From Arsukibacterium sp. UBA3155 (GTDB lineage Bacteria; Pseudomonadota; Gammaproteobacteria; Enterobacterales; Alteromonadaceae): a stretch of DNA of 64,000 bases. Position numbers and translations under genes: made by a program. The DNA lies in assembly GCA_002364615.1 (NCBI GenBank), contig DEYP01000027.1, forward strand, positions 36,868 to 100,867. The letters run 5' to 3'. The notes under the pieces are model-generated. The model saw only the letters and a program-made list of their open reading frames with translations, did not search any database and was not told where the DNA came from. How positions within the stretch are numbered: position 1 is the first letter of the stretch; every line of letters begins with the position of its first letter. This document shows positions 1 through 7,492 of this stretch, in pieces.

Positions 1-1
1 A

Positions 2-781
2 ACCGCCATTACTGCAGAGGTATTTGGCCATGCCTTACTTACTCTTTTTCCAGCACAATTCGAGCATATTACGATACCATTCGTCGAATCAGCTGATATG
101 GCATTGCAGGTCAAACAGAGAATTAATGATCGGTATAAAACAACGGGAGTAAAACCGCTTATTTTCCAGACGTTTGTAGATGATAATTTACGGCATATTA
201 TTAACAGCAGTGACGGTATTTGTTATGACTTTTTGAACACCTTCGTTGAACCTATTCAGCGCGAGTTAGGCGTTGCGCCCGTACCGAAAACACATCGCAC
301 GCACAGCATGCATGAGAAAACCTACGATTTCCGCATTGACGCCGTCAATTTTTCGTTGGCCAATGATGATGGTGCCAATATGAAGAATTTTGACCAGGCA
401 GACATTATATTGGTTGGCGTAAGCCGCTCAGGTAAAACCCCTACCAGTCTATACCTGGCTTTACAATATGGCATAAAGGCCGCCAACTATCCGTTTGTGG
501 AAGAAGACATGCAAGCGCTGCGCCTGCCACCAGAGCTGATGCGAAATAAAGATAAGTTGTTTGGGTTAAGTATTACCGCTGAACGACTGAGTCAGATCCG
601 GCAACAACGCCGTCCTGACAGCAGGTATGCGTCAATCAGGCAATGCGCTGCAGAATTAAATGAAGTGGAGGCATTATACCGCCAGGAGCAGATACCTTTT
701 CTTAATTCAACGCATTTGTCCATCGAAGAGATATCAGCGAAAATTATTGCCAAAACCGGATTAAAACGTCACAAATATTAA
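2..781 (+). CDS. ppsR: PEP synthase regulatory protein PpsR, 5' end cut by window
   Basis: Bifunctional serine/threonine kinase and pyrophosphorylase (DUF299 family) that inactivates and reactivates phosphoenolpyruvate synthase by phosphorylating and dephosphorylating it. The frame is open from the first bases of the window (reading TAITAEVFGHALL), so only a few N-terminal residues are missing; family members are about 270 aa and about 259 are visible. The first internal ATG is at 98, but the upstream codons read as genuine protein, so 98 is not the start. The P-loop-like motif GVSRSGKTPTS sits in the middle of the visible protein, as expected. The partner ppsA is normally divergent and would lie left of the window. 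A strong hairpin terminator follows directly. Confidence 0.95.
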   Translation, partial: TAITAEVFGHALLTLFPAQFEHITIPFVESADMALQVKQRINDRYKTTGVKPLIFQTFVDDNLRHIINSSDGICYDFLNTFVEPIQRELGVAPVPKTHRTHSMHEKTYDFRIDAVNFSLANDDGANMKNFDQADIILVGVSRSGKTPTSLYLALQYGIKAANYPFVEEDMQALRLPPELMRNKDKLFGLSITAERLSQIRQQRRPDSRYASIRQCAAELNEVEALYRQEQIPFLNSTHLSIEEISAKIIAKTGLKRHKY

Positions 782-806
782 AACAGGCCCGCTGTGGGCC
801 TGTTTT
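780..806 (+). terminator. Rho-independent terminator after ppsR
   Basis: The 11-bp perfect arms AAAACAGGCCC and GGGCCTGTTTT enclose the loop GCTGT. The hairpin overlaps the last base or two of the ppsR stop codon and ends in a run of T. It probably also serves the convergent DAHP synthase gene, since the A-rich left arm gives a U-run on the other strand. Confidence 0.85.
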
Positions 807-872
807 ATGTGCTACCGGGCTGGTTAAAATAAGCCTGTACAGAAGCCGTTCGGTTGCCGACGCGACTTGAGA

Positions 873-911
873 TAGCTATTTGCAGTAGCTACTTGCAATA
901 GCTACTTGCGA
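873..911. repeat. 13-bp tandem repeat, three copies
   Basis: Three head-to-tail copies read TAGCTATTTGCAG, TAGCTACTTGCAA and TAGCTACTTGCGA. The third copy runs into the last codons and stop of the DAHP synthase gene. The copies differ at two or three positions, so this looks like local slippage duplication rather than a mobile repeat. Confidence 0.8.
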
Positions 912-2251
912 CTGGCGCTAAGCGTGTCGGCAATTAAAAAGGCTAATTCCAGTACCTGATCTGCATTTAACCGCGGATCGCACTGCGTAAAATAACGTTT
1001 GCTTAAGTCATGTTCACTTAAGCCGTAAGCGCCACCGGTACATTCCGTCACATGCTCACCGGTCATCTCAAGATGAATACCGCCGGCATGGGTTCCCTCC
1101 GCTTTATGAACTGCAAAGAAATTCCGGATTTCCCGTAAAATAGCTTCAAAATCACGGGTTTTAAAGTCGTTGCTGGCCTTGACCGTATTACCGTGCATCG
1201 GATCAGAACTCCAGACCACGGTGCGCCCTTCTTGCTTCACTTTACGAACCAGCGCAGGCAGTTTATCGGCAAGCTTGTCTGCACCCATTCGGGTGATCAG
1301 GGTTAATCTGCCAGGCGTGTTGTTTGGGTTTAGCGCATCAATTAATCTGATTAACTCATCAGGTTGCATACCTGGCCCAATTTTAACCCCTACCGGATTA
1401 TGAATACCCCGAAAAAATTCCAGGTGGGCATGATCTAACTGACGGGTACGCTCACCAATCCAGACCATATGCGCAGAACAGTCATACCAGTCACCAGTAA
1501 GGGAGTCGCGACGGGTCAGCGCTTCCTCGTAATTAAGCAACAAGGCTTCGTGTGAGGTATACAGCTGGGTCTCACGAATCGAGGGCGAGTTTTGGGCGGT
1601 AATGCCGCAAATCTCCATAAAGCGCAAGGCTTCCTGGATACGCTGCGCCACGTTATGATAGCGATCTTTTAACGGATTAGATTCAACGAATCCCATATTC
1701 CATTTGCTGACCTGATGTAAATCGGCTAACCCCCCCTGAGCAAAGGCCCTGAGCAAATTAAGGGTAGCAGCAGAATGATGGTAAGCCGTCACCAGTCGGT
1801 TCGGATCTGGTTGGCGGGCAGCCTCCGTAAATTCAAAACTATTAACAATATCGCCCCGGTAACTCGGTAAGGTGATGTCATTTATGGTTTCGAGATCACT
1901 GGAACGAGGTTTAGCGTACTGCCCTGCCATACGGGCAACTTTAACCACGGGCAAACCACCGGCATAAGTTAATACCACCGCCATTTGTAACAGCACTTTA
2001 AAGGTGTCACGGATTTTCGGCGCATTAAAGTCATTAAAGCTCTCAGCGCAATCCCCACCCTGCAGCAAAAACCCTTTGCCATTAGCCACTTGTCCTAACT
2101 GCGTATGTAAATCTCTGGTTTCCTGCGCAAACACCAGCGGTGGATAACGGTGCAACTGTTTTTCAATTTGCGCCAGTAAATGCGGATCCTGATAAGACGG
2201 TTGTTGTTGTATCGGCAGAGCTCGCCAGCTATCTGGCGTCCAGGTGGTCAC
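902..2251 (-). CDS. Class II 3-deoxy-7-phosphoheptulonate (DAHP) synthase
   Basis: Condenses PEP and erythrose-4-phosphate in the first step of the shikimate pathway. It belongs to the plant/Mycobacterium-type class II family (about 450 aa), not the AroFGH class I enzymes of E. coli. Visible marks are [10 protein letters not shown] near residue 63, [14 protein letters not shown], and the C-terminal [18 protein letters not shown] and TECTGG, which carry substrate and metal-binding residues in this family. The start is GTG at 2249-2251 with an AGGAA ribosome site about 8 nt upstream. No leader peptide or attenuator is visible. The gene appears to be transcribed alone; the phosphatase upstream is separated by about 130 bp. 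Confidence 0.95.
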   Translation of the reverse strand: MTTWTPDSWRALPIQQQPSYQDPHLLAQIEKQLHRYPPLVFAQETRDLHTQLGQVANGKGFLLQGGDCAESFNDFNAPKIRDTFKVLLQMAVVLTYAGGLPVVKVARMAGQYAKPRSSDLETINDITLPSYRGDIVNSFEFTEAARQPDPNRLVTAYHHSAATLNLLRAFAQGGLADLHQVSKWNMGFVESNPLKDRYHNVAQRIQEALRFMEICGITAQNSPSIRETQLYTSHEALLLNYEEALTRRDSLTGDWYDCSAHMVWIGERTRQLDHAHLEFFRGIHNPVGVKIGPGMQPDELIRLIDALNPNNTPGRLTLITRMGADKLADKLPALVRKVKQEGRTVVWSSDPMHGNTVKASNDFKTRDFEAILREIRNFFAVHKAEGTHAGGIHLEMTGEHVTECTGGAYGLSEHDLSKRYFTQCDPRLNADQVLELAFLIADTLSASRK

Positions 2252-2379
2252 GATGCGTTTCCTATACGTTGAAGTAATTACACGGTGCCAAGTTATAGAC
2301 TTCCGGACGTAAATTCAATCCTGAATTCAGAGTTTTTCGCTCTAATACCCGCGTAATCGGAATAAGCCGGGCTAAACCA

Positions 2380-2856
2380 TTATTTAGGCTGCACCTCAGG
2401 CGCCATTATTAACTTGTCGCAAGATTGTTCGATTAAATCCAGTACCAATTCGAAACCTTTACTACCGCTGTAATAGGGATCCGGAACTTCAGCTACCGAC
2501 GGATATTCCGGATGAAAAGAGAGAAATAATTTAATTTTATGCTGATGATCCGGCGGACAGCGCCGCTTTAATTCCGCTATATTCTCATTATCCATTGCCA
2601 AAATAAGATCAAAGTCAGCGAAATCCTGCTCAAATACCGGACGCGAATAAAGACCGCTAAAGTTGTATCCTCTGGCAATACCGGCCTCAATGCTGCGGCT
2701 ATCAGGCCGATCGCCCCGGTGAGAAGCACTGGTGCCGGCAGAATCAATCTCAATATTAAGTTGTTGCTGCAAGGCTTTTTGCTTTAATACCGCATGAGCA
2801 GTTGGCGATCGACAAATGTTTCCTAAACACACAAGCAGAACTTTTTGGCTGCGCAT
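2380..2856 (-). CDS. Low-molecular-weight protein tyrosine phosphatase
   Basis: Cytoplasmic cysteine phosphatase, 158 aa, the family's usual length. The N-terminal P-loop VCLGNICRSPTA (CX5R, Cys about residue 10) holds the nucleophile. The general-acid loop is DPYYSG near residue 128. The start ATG at 2854-2856 has an AAGGAG site. Some relatives (Wzb, Etp) partner with exopolysaccharide tyrosine kinases, but no kinase or polysaccharide export gene is next to it here, so the substrate cannot be inferred. It is divergent from the csgD-type regulator at 3051. Confidence 0.93.
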   Translation of the reverse strand: MRSQKVLLVCLGNICRSPTAHAVLKQKALQQQLNIEIDSAGTSASHRGDRPDSRSIEAGIARGYNFSGLYSRPVFEQDFADFDLILAMDNENIAELKRRCPPDHQHKIKLFLSFHPEYPSVAEVPDPYYSGSKGFELVLDLIEQSCDKLIMAPEVQPK

Positions 2857-2973
2857 GGTTGCTCCTTAACGTAGATGTTGCAATTAAACTGAAAAATTAC
2901 ACCCGGTGCAATAGTTAAAAAAGCGGTTTTCTTGCTGCTTTATTTTAACTTTAGCGGGCGACAACAGTTGCAA

Positions 2974-3001
2974 TTGACAGCCACGCGGTACAGTATATTA
3001 G
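2974..3001 (+). promoter_or_regulatory. Candidate sigma-70 promoter of the csgD-type gene
   Basis: TTGACA (2974-2979), a 16-nt spacer, then TATTAG (2996-3001). This would start transcription near 3008, exactly where a hairpin begins (3008-3030). The -35 is a consensus match and the -10 is only fair; the overlapping TATATT would give too short a spacer. Confidence 0.4.
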
Positions 3002-3007
3002 AGTCGT

Positions 3008-3030
3008 TTTAGTCAATGGTGAAGACTAAA
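3008..3030 (+). promoter_or_regulatory. 5'-leader hairpin before the csgD-type start
   Basis: The 7-bp perfect arms TTTAGTC (3008-3014) and GACTAAA (3024-3030) enclose a 9-nt loop. The hairpin lies 8 nt before the GGAGG ribosome site. The octamer AGTCGTTT is also repeated directly on either side. If the promoter call is right, the mRNA begins with this hairpin. It may stabilise the transcript or be a target for RNA regulators; that is inference by analogy with E. coli csgD. Confidence 0.5.
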
Positions 3031-3050
3031 GTCGTTTGGAGGTGAAAACA

Positions 3051-3728
3051 ATGGAACGGTTTTCCAGACTGATAATACTCTCAGAGCGCCAGCAATTGCA
3101 TAATACCGCGATGCTCGCCCAGTCGGTTGGGATAAAAGTACAGCAGTGCAGTCGCACCGACTTTATTCAGCAACCGGTTAAATCAGGTGTATTGGTAGGT
3201 TGCCAATTTACCAGCCATGATCTTACCAAAAAAGGTCTGTCGAACGAATTATCGACCCTAATGCAGCGTTGTCCGGTTTTTATTTTTCAGGCTGAGCGAG
3301 CGCTAATTGACCCGGCATTTGCAGTTCACAGTGGGATCAGAGGCTTGATCTACCGTGATGAACAGTTAGACCGGGTATTAACCGCATTGAAAACCCTGAT
3401 GTCTGGTCAGTTATATTACTCTCGGACGGTGATGTCGGACGTGGTCGATCTGCTGATTAATAAACCTAAAAAAATGATCACCGAAGTCACAGCCAGCGCT
3501 AACGCTCAACTAACCCGACAAGAGAAACGGATAATAGGATTGGTTGCACAAGGCGCCCGCAATAAAGAAATTGCAGAAGTACTAAATATCAGCGCCCATA
3601 CTGTCAAAGCGCATTTGTCAGCCATTTTTAGAAAAACACAGGCCCGAAACCGGGTTGAATTGCTGCGTTGGTTGCAGCAATCCAATCTGATATTAGAAAG
3701 TCAGCCAGAGCTTGCAAGATTGGCCTGA
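3051..3728 (+). CDS. csgD: CsgD-type LuxR family transcriptional regulator
   Basis: Likely activator of the adjacent curli operon. The C-terminal 65 residues are a LuxR/GerE helix-turn-helix (LTRQEKRIIGLVAQG, NKEIAEVLNISAHTVKAHL). The N-terminal 130 residues look like a receiver domain, but the strand that normally ends in the phospho-acceptor Asp reads GVLVGCQFTS with no Asp, as in degenerate CsgD receivers. The frame could open at a TTG at 3036, but GGAGG at 3038-3042 lies inside that extension and is ideally placed for the ATG at 3051, so I use 3051 (225 aa). The 3' end overlaps the convergent csgG by 28 bp, with no terminator between them. The assignment rests on similarity plus curli context. 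Confidence 0.85.
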   Translation: MERFSRLIILSERQQLHNTAMLAQSVGIKVQQCSRTDFIQQPVKSGVLVGCQFTSHDLTKKGLSNELSTLMQRCPVFIFQAERALIDPAFAVHSGIRGLIYRDEQLDRVLTALKTLMSGQLYYSRTVMSDVVDLLINKPKKMITEVTASANAQLTRQEKRIIGLVAQGARNKEIAEVLNISAHTVKAHLSAIFRKTQARNRVELLRWLQQSNLILESQPELARLA

Positions 3729-4480
3729 TCATCAGTTCGCCAGAAACCACGTTCCAAACCTATACTGATTAATTCAACCACGGCACTTTCCATTGCCTGC
3801 TTTACGCAATACTGTACCGGTTCATTAGTTGAATAGCCGCCTTCCATTTCAACCAGTCTGTTCAGCGAGACATATCGGAACAAACCAGCACGCAACTCTT
3901 GAGAAAAGACTTTTTTAGTTGTAGAGACAGAAAGCAATACCTGGCCGGTGTAGACATCAATTGCTCGTAAATAAACCGTAACCTGGTCTTCGCGATAAAG
4001 TTCTGACAAGCCCAGACCAAAATACTCAGCGCCAATTCCACCTGTCGTTAAGTTCGTCTCATAACCAATGATGCCGCCCTCGAAAACTAAACGTGCCTCT
4101 TTCAATGGTGGTAATTCCGTTAATTTTTTATTCGAGCCATGTATTTTCCGCTCAGTAAGCAAGTTCTGTAGCCCCTCCCGCTCCAGCGGTGCAAACCAAC
4201 CACTGTCAAGCAGGATCTGGGTTAGCATTGAGGTTGCGCCCTGAGTTACTGCGGTAGAGAAACTTGATACATTGCCCTGAGGTTTGTACTGACCGGTTTG
4301 ATCCCGAAAAGCATAGACAGAAACCGGAATTTGTTGCCGCGGCTTTGCTTGCTGTTGCAACGACTGCATTGTACTGCTAATCGAATCGACACTGGCTGGC
4401 GTAATACTGAGCTCCGGTTTTGGTACCAGAGAACATCCTGCAATAGCAGATATCATGAGTAAAATAATTACTGCTTTCAT
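3701..4480 (-). CDS. csgG: CsgG, curli secretion channel lipoprotein
   Basis: Outer-membrane lipoprotein that forms the nonameric pore through which curlin subunits are secreted. A lipoprotein signal peptide ends in the lipobox ISAIAGC (Cys about 16). QIPVSVYAFRDQTGQYK, followed by FSTAVTQGATSMLTQIL, and EARLVFEGGIIGYETN are typical of CsgG. At 259 aa it is slightly shorter than the E. coli protein (277 aa). It is the last gene of the csgBAEFG operon, with a 2-nt gap after csgF. Its 3' end overlaps the csgD-type gene on the opposite strand. Confidence 0.95.
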   Translation of the reverse strand: MKAVIILLMISAIAGCSLVPKPELSITPASVDSISSTMQSLQQQAKPRQQIPVSVYAFRDQTGQYKPQGNVSSFSTAVTQGATSMLTQILLDSGWFAPLEREGLQNLLTERKIHGSNKKLTELPPLKEARLVFEGGIIGYETNLTTGGIGAEYFGLGLSELYREDQVTVYLRAIDVYTGQVLLSVSTTKKVFSQELRAGLFRYVSLNRLVEMEGGYSTNEPVQYCVKQAMESAVVELISIGLERGFWRTDDQANLASSG

Positions 4481-4482
4481 TA

Positions 4483-4869
4483 CTAACCCCCAATCACAGG
4501 AATAGTAATGATCGTAACTTCACCGGTATCCAGGTTAGTAATATTGACAATAACACTGCCATCGGTGCCGGTCGTGATCTCAACAAGAAACTCACCCGTG
4601 TTGTAAATGCCATCAACCAGGTCACCATCCGCTATTCGCCTGGTCAACGAGTTTATAATGTTTCGCTCCAATGCTTCCTGGAACTTGTCTACAAAAGATA
4701 ATGTTGGCCTCTCTTCACTAAAACTGTTCTGGCTTTGGGCTTTTTGCAGCAAAAAGTTTCCATTTAGCGGATTGCCACCAAAGCTGGGATTAATGGGGGT
4801 ATAGACTAATTCAGTTGCACTTGCGCAGGCAGATGCCAGCAGGAATAGCAGTACTGCAGTTTTTTTCAT
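4483..4869 (-). CDS. csgF: CsgF, curli assembly/tether protein
   Basis: Periplasmic-to-surface factor that binds the CsgG pore and couples secretion to nucleation on CsgB. A Sec signal peptide (MKKTAVLLFLLASACASA) is followed directly by the CsgF signature ELVYTPINPSFGGNPLNG, the N-terminal segment that plugs into CsgG in the known complex. The length (128 aa) is normal for the family. It lies 11 nt after csgE and 2 nt before csgG. Confidence 0.95.
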   Translation of the reverse strand: MKKTAVLLFLLASACASATELVYTPINPSFGGNPLNGNFLLQKAQSQNSFSEERPTLSFVDKFQEALERNIINSLTRRIADGDLVDGIYNTGEFLVEITTGTDGSVIVNITNLDTGEVTIITIPVIGG

Positions 4870-4880
4870 TATTATTCCCT

Positions 4881-5258
4881 TTAGTATATTTCTTGTTCCT
4901 GATCACCCAGTAGCATGCTGGCCTGAATATTCGCCAATTCATTAATACTGCGCAAAATAGCTTGTTCGGCCATCTCTTTTACATTGTTATAGCGCCGGCC
5001 AAAATAGGTTTGATAAACGCGTTGCTGGTTCATTTCCACCCACAGAAATGTACCTGCCTGCGGATAGACTTGTTCATAAATAACCACCGACACGCCTTCA
5101 GTTGCCGGCATATCACGCCAGTAACCAGAATAATAGAACATAAAGTCTTTGCCAAAACGCGAGATGGTGCGGTCAATCACTAAGCCGCTTAATTCGATAT
5201 CATTCGCTGCTACTTTAAGCGGCAGCAGCAAACATAACAGCAGAAAAATTACTTTCAT
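4881..5258 (-). CDS. csgE: CsgE, curli secretion chaperone/adaptor
   Basis: Periplasmic accessory protein that caps CsgG and delivers curlin. It is 125 aa with a signal peptide (MKVIFLLLCLLLPLKVAAN). Family marks are GLVIDRTISRFGKDFMFYYS, GVSVVIYEQVYPQAGTFLWV and the VYQTYFGRR segment. It sits 32 nt after the major curlin gene and 11 nt before csgF, so it is cotranscribed with both. Confidence 0.95.
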   Translation of the reverse strand: MKVIFLLLCLLLPLKVAANDIELSGLVIDRTISRFGKDFMFYYSGYWRDMPATEGVSVVIYEQVYPQAGTFLWVEMNQQRVYQTYFGRRYNNVKEMAEQAILRSINELANIQASMLLGDQEQEIY

Positions 5259-5290
5259 ATGCCTATGGCGGCCAGTGGCCGCCCTTTCGT

Positions 5291-6778
5291 TTAGTTTTGA
5301 GTAACGATCGCGGTATTAAAGTCACCCTGCTGAGTAATACTCATGATATTACCATTGCCATACTGCTCACCTAACACCAGGTTGTCGTTACCAAGCTGAC
5401 TTATTGCTACAGTACCATTCTCTCCGGAAAGTGCAAAGTATCCATCATTGCCGGCTACCCAGTTACCATTGCCCTCTTGTAAAATGTCAGCAAAGTTACC
5501 GCTACCCTCAACCAGCATATCTACCAGGTTGAGATCCCCATCCTGTGCAATAGCAATACTGTTTTCTACAACCACAACCTCACTGGTAATAAATACTTCG
5601 TTCATATTACCCATTTGATCAACACTGATATCGTTATCAATACCAACCACATCAACTACAGCAAAGTTATCATCGCCCCGCTGCATGATGTCAGTGTTAT
5701 TATCAAAACCAAACAAGGCTACACCGGCAATATTGTTGTTACCGCGACTGTATATATCTGCACTGTTGCCATCCATACCCAGCACCATTTCAGCGGTGTT
5801 CATGTCACCATCCTGATAAATCGTTAAATCGTGATTGTCACCGTCTGTCGCTACTACCGCATAGTTCTCAGTGCCATCTTGGCGAACATCAATCAGGTTA
5901 TTATTGCCAACCAGACCCAGTGGCGCTTCCACCAGATTGCTGACACCAGTTTGATCAATCAGGATCCAGTTGGTGTCGCCGGTTACAGGTTCCACCAGAA
6001 AAACGTTATCGGTTCCATCCTGTTTAACATCAATCAGGTTGTCGTTGCCAGTAACATTGGTTGCGATAAAGGCATTTAGCATGCCTTCCTGCTGCACATA
6101 AATGGCGTTGTCATCACCAGTTAAACCAATTACACCACCGACGTTCTGGTCTCCAAACTGCTCCGCTTCAAATTCATTGGCATTACCTGCTGCGCCGAGC
6201 ATAGCTGCTTCGTTACTATCTCCTTCCTGATAGCTGTAAAACATGTTGTCATTGCCGGTAAAGTCGGCATTCGACCAGTTGCTGTTACCGCTTTGCTCAA
6301 TTTCGGCAACATTCATGTCGCCGACTAAAGTAGCGAAGGCTTCGTTTAAATCACCCGCCTGAAAAACAACGGCATCATTAACATTACCTTCTATAATAAT
6401 TGCCGCCTGATTGTAAAATCCGTCCTGGGTAACCGTAACGATGTTATCATTACCAATAATATCGCTGGAAGCGATGTGCCAATCGGCGAATTGTTCCATC
6501 CGCACCGAGTTATCGTTGCCAGTATTAAAACTGTAGGCTTCCAACCACAGACCATTCTGCAAAACACTGCCATAGTTTAATTCACCAACTTGCTCAATAA
6601 TGGCGAGATTGGCGTTGCCACCCGTATTGGTTTGAGTTATTTCAGCAGTATTACCTTCTCCAGAACCGGCTGCTGAGCTTTGCAGAATAATAGCTTCGTT
6701 CTCTGCCATGACATTTCCTGCAAAACACAAAGCAATTGCCATACCTAATAGATGTTTACGCGGTTTAATAAGGTTCAT
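5291..6778 (-). CDS. csgA: Oversized CsgA-like major curlin
   Basis: Predicted amyloid fibre subunit. After a signal peptide (about 25 residues, ending VMA), nearly the whole protein is curlin-type repeats of about 22 residues with the pattern GxxNxxxVxQxGxxNxA, for example GNDNLIDVKQDGTDN. I count about 20 repeat strands by eye; E. coli CsgA (151 aa) has five, so this subunit is roughly four times larger. It is very rich in Asn, Asp, Gly and Gln, and strongly acidic. An AGGGAGA ribosome site precedes the ATG at 6776-6778. It follows the csgB-like gene by 22 nt. Assignment as the fibre subunit rather than nucleator rests on its length and its place after the shorter CsgB-like protein. Confidence 0.9.
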   Translation of the reverse strand: MNLIKPRKHLLGMAIALCFAGNVMAENEAIILQSSAAGSGEGNTAEITQTNTGGNANLAIIEQVGELNYGSVLQNGLWLEAYSFNTGNDNSVRMEQFADWHIASSDIIGNDNIVTVTQDGFYNQAAIIIEGNVNDAVVFQAGDLNEAFATLVGDMNVAEIEQSGNSNWSNADFTGNDNMFYSYQEGDSNEAAMLGAAGNANEFEAEQFGDQNVGGVIGLTGDDNAIYVQQEGMLNAFIATNVTGNDNLIDVKQDGTDNVFLVEPVTGDTNWILIDQTGVSNLVEAPLGLVGNNNLIDVRQDGTENYAVVATDGDNHDLTIYQDGDMNTAEMVLGMDGNSADIYSRGNNNIAGVALFGFDNNTDIMQRGDDNFAVVDVVGIDNDISVDQMGNMNEVFITSEVVVVENSIAIAQDGDLNLVDMLVEGSGNFADILQEGNGNWVAGNDGYFALSGENGTVAISQLGNDNLVLGEQYGNGNIMSITQQGDFNTAIVTQN

Positions 6779-6800
6779 GTGATTCTCCCTGAGTCTCTTA

Positions 6801-7223
6801 TTAGTATTGAATTATTGAGATTTCAGCTCCGTTGCCAATCTGTTCAATCGAAAAACTGCGGTTTCCCCATTGCTCTAACTGGATCAGGTTGCTCTCTCCC
6901 TGCTGTAAAATATCAGCACTGTTGTTGTTACCAAACTGCCGGATCTGTGCCTGATTACCGCTGCCATACTGCTGCAGAAAAATCTGGTTAAGCACACCTT
7001 GTTGTAATAAAACAGCATAATTAGCATCGCCACCTTGCGTTACATCAGCAACATTCAAATCGCCCAGCTGAGTAATATCAACTCCATTAGCTAACGCATG
7101 ACGCTCAATTAGTGAAGTTAACTGTACTGAAACATCTGCAAACGCCCACCCGCTGGTTGCGACTCCAACCATCAGAATTAACACCTTAACATTTACATTT
7201 AGCACAAATATTCCTTCATTCAT
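6801..7223 (-). CDS. csgB: CsgB-like minor curlin / nucleator
   Basis: First gene of the curli operon, with about four to five curlin repeats (e.g. GDLNVADVTQGGDANYAVLL, GNNNSADILQQGESNLIQLE) and a C-terminus ending IGNGAEISIIQY. Its size (140 aa) matches the E. coli nucleator CsgB. The frame extends back to a GTG at 7262, but a GGAAG site lies just before the ATG at 7221-7223 and the residues after it form the signal peptide, so I use 7223. Nucleator function is inferred from size and gene order. Confidence 0.85.
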   Translation of the reverse strand: MNEGIFVLNVNVKVLILMVGVATSGWAFADVSVQLTSLIERHALANGVDITQLGDLNVADVTQGGDANYAVLLQQGVLNQIFLQQYGSGNQAQIRQFGNNNSADILQQGESNLIQLEQWGNRSFSIEQIGNGAEISIIQY

Positions 7224-7492
7224 TATTACAACTTCCAGACTAAAGAGATATTTAAAAGCCACAATAGGACAAATGTTTTATTTTTTATTACAATTCATCA
7301 ATCGCAAAAATAATTTATATTATATTAAATACAGCATCTTACGATCGCCTGGTTAACATGTGACCGCCCTTAGCTACTAATCCATTAGTACTATTTTTAT
7401 TCATATATGAGCAAATTGTTAATATTCATGCTAATGCTTATTAGTGCAGTAAGTAAGCATATTTTTTACAAATAATTAAAATAGGAACTACT
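7224..7492. promoter_or_regulatory. Divergent AT-rich region between curli operon and protease gene
   Basis: A 269-bp AT-rich gap that must hold the csgBAEFG promoter (minus) and the protease promoter (plus). Several near-palindromic TAGTACTA/TTAGTACT-like words occur around 7370-7392. On the plus strand TTGTTA followed by TTATTA 16 nt later (about 7416-7443) is a possible promoter. I cannot assign a CsgD site with confidence. Confidence 0.4.

Noticed and set aside
3036-3050. TTG start five codons upstream for the csgD-type gene
   Set aside because: The GGAGG ribosome site lies inside this extension and serves the ATG at 3051.
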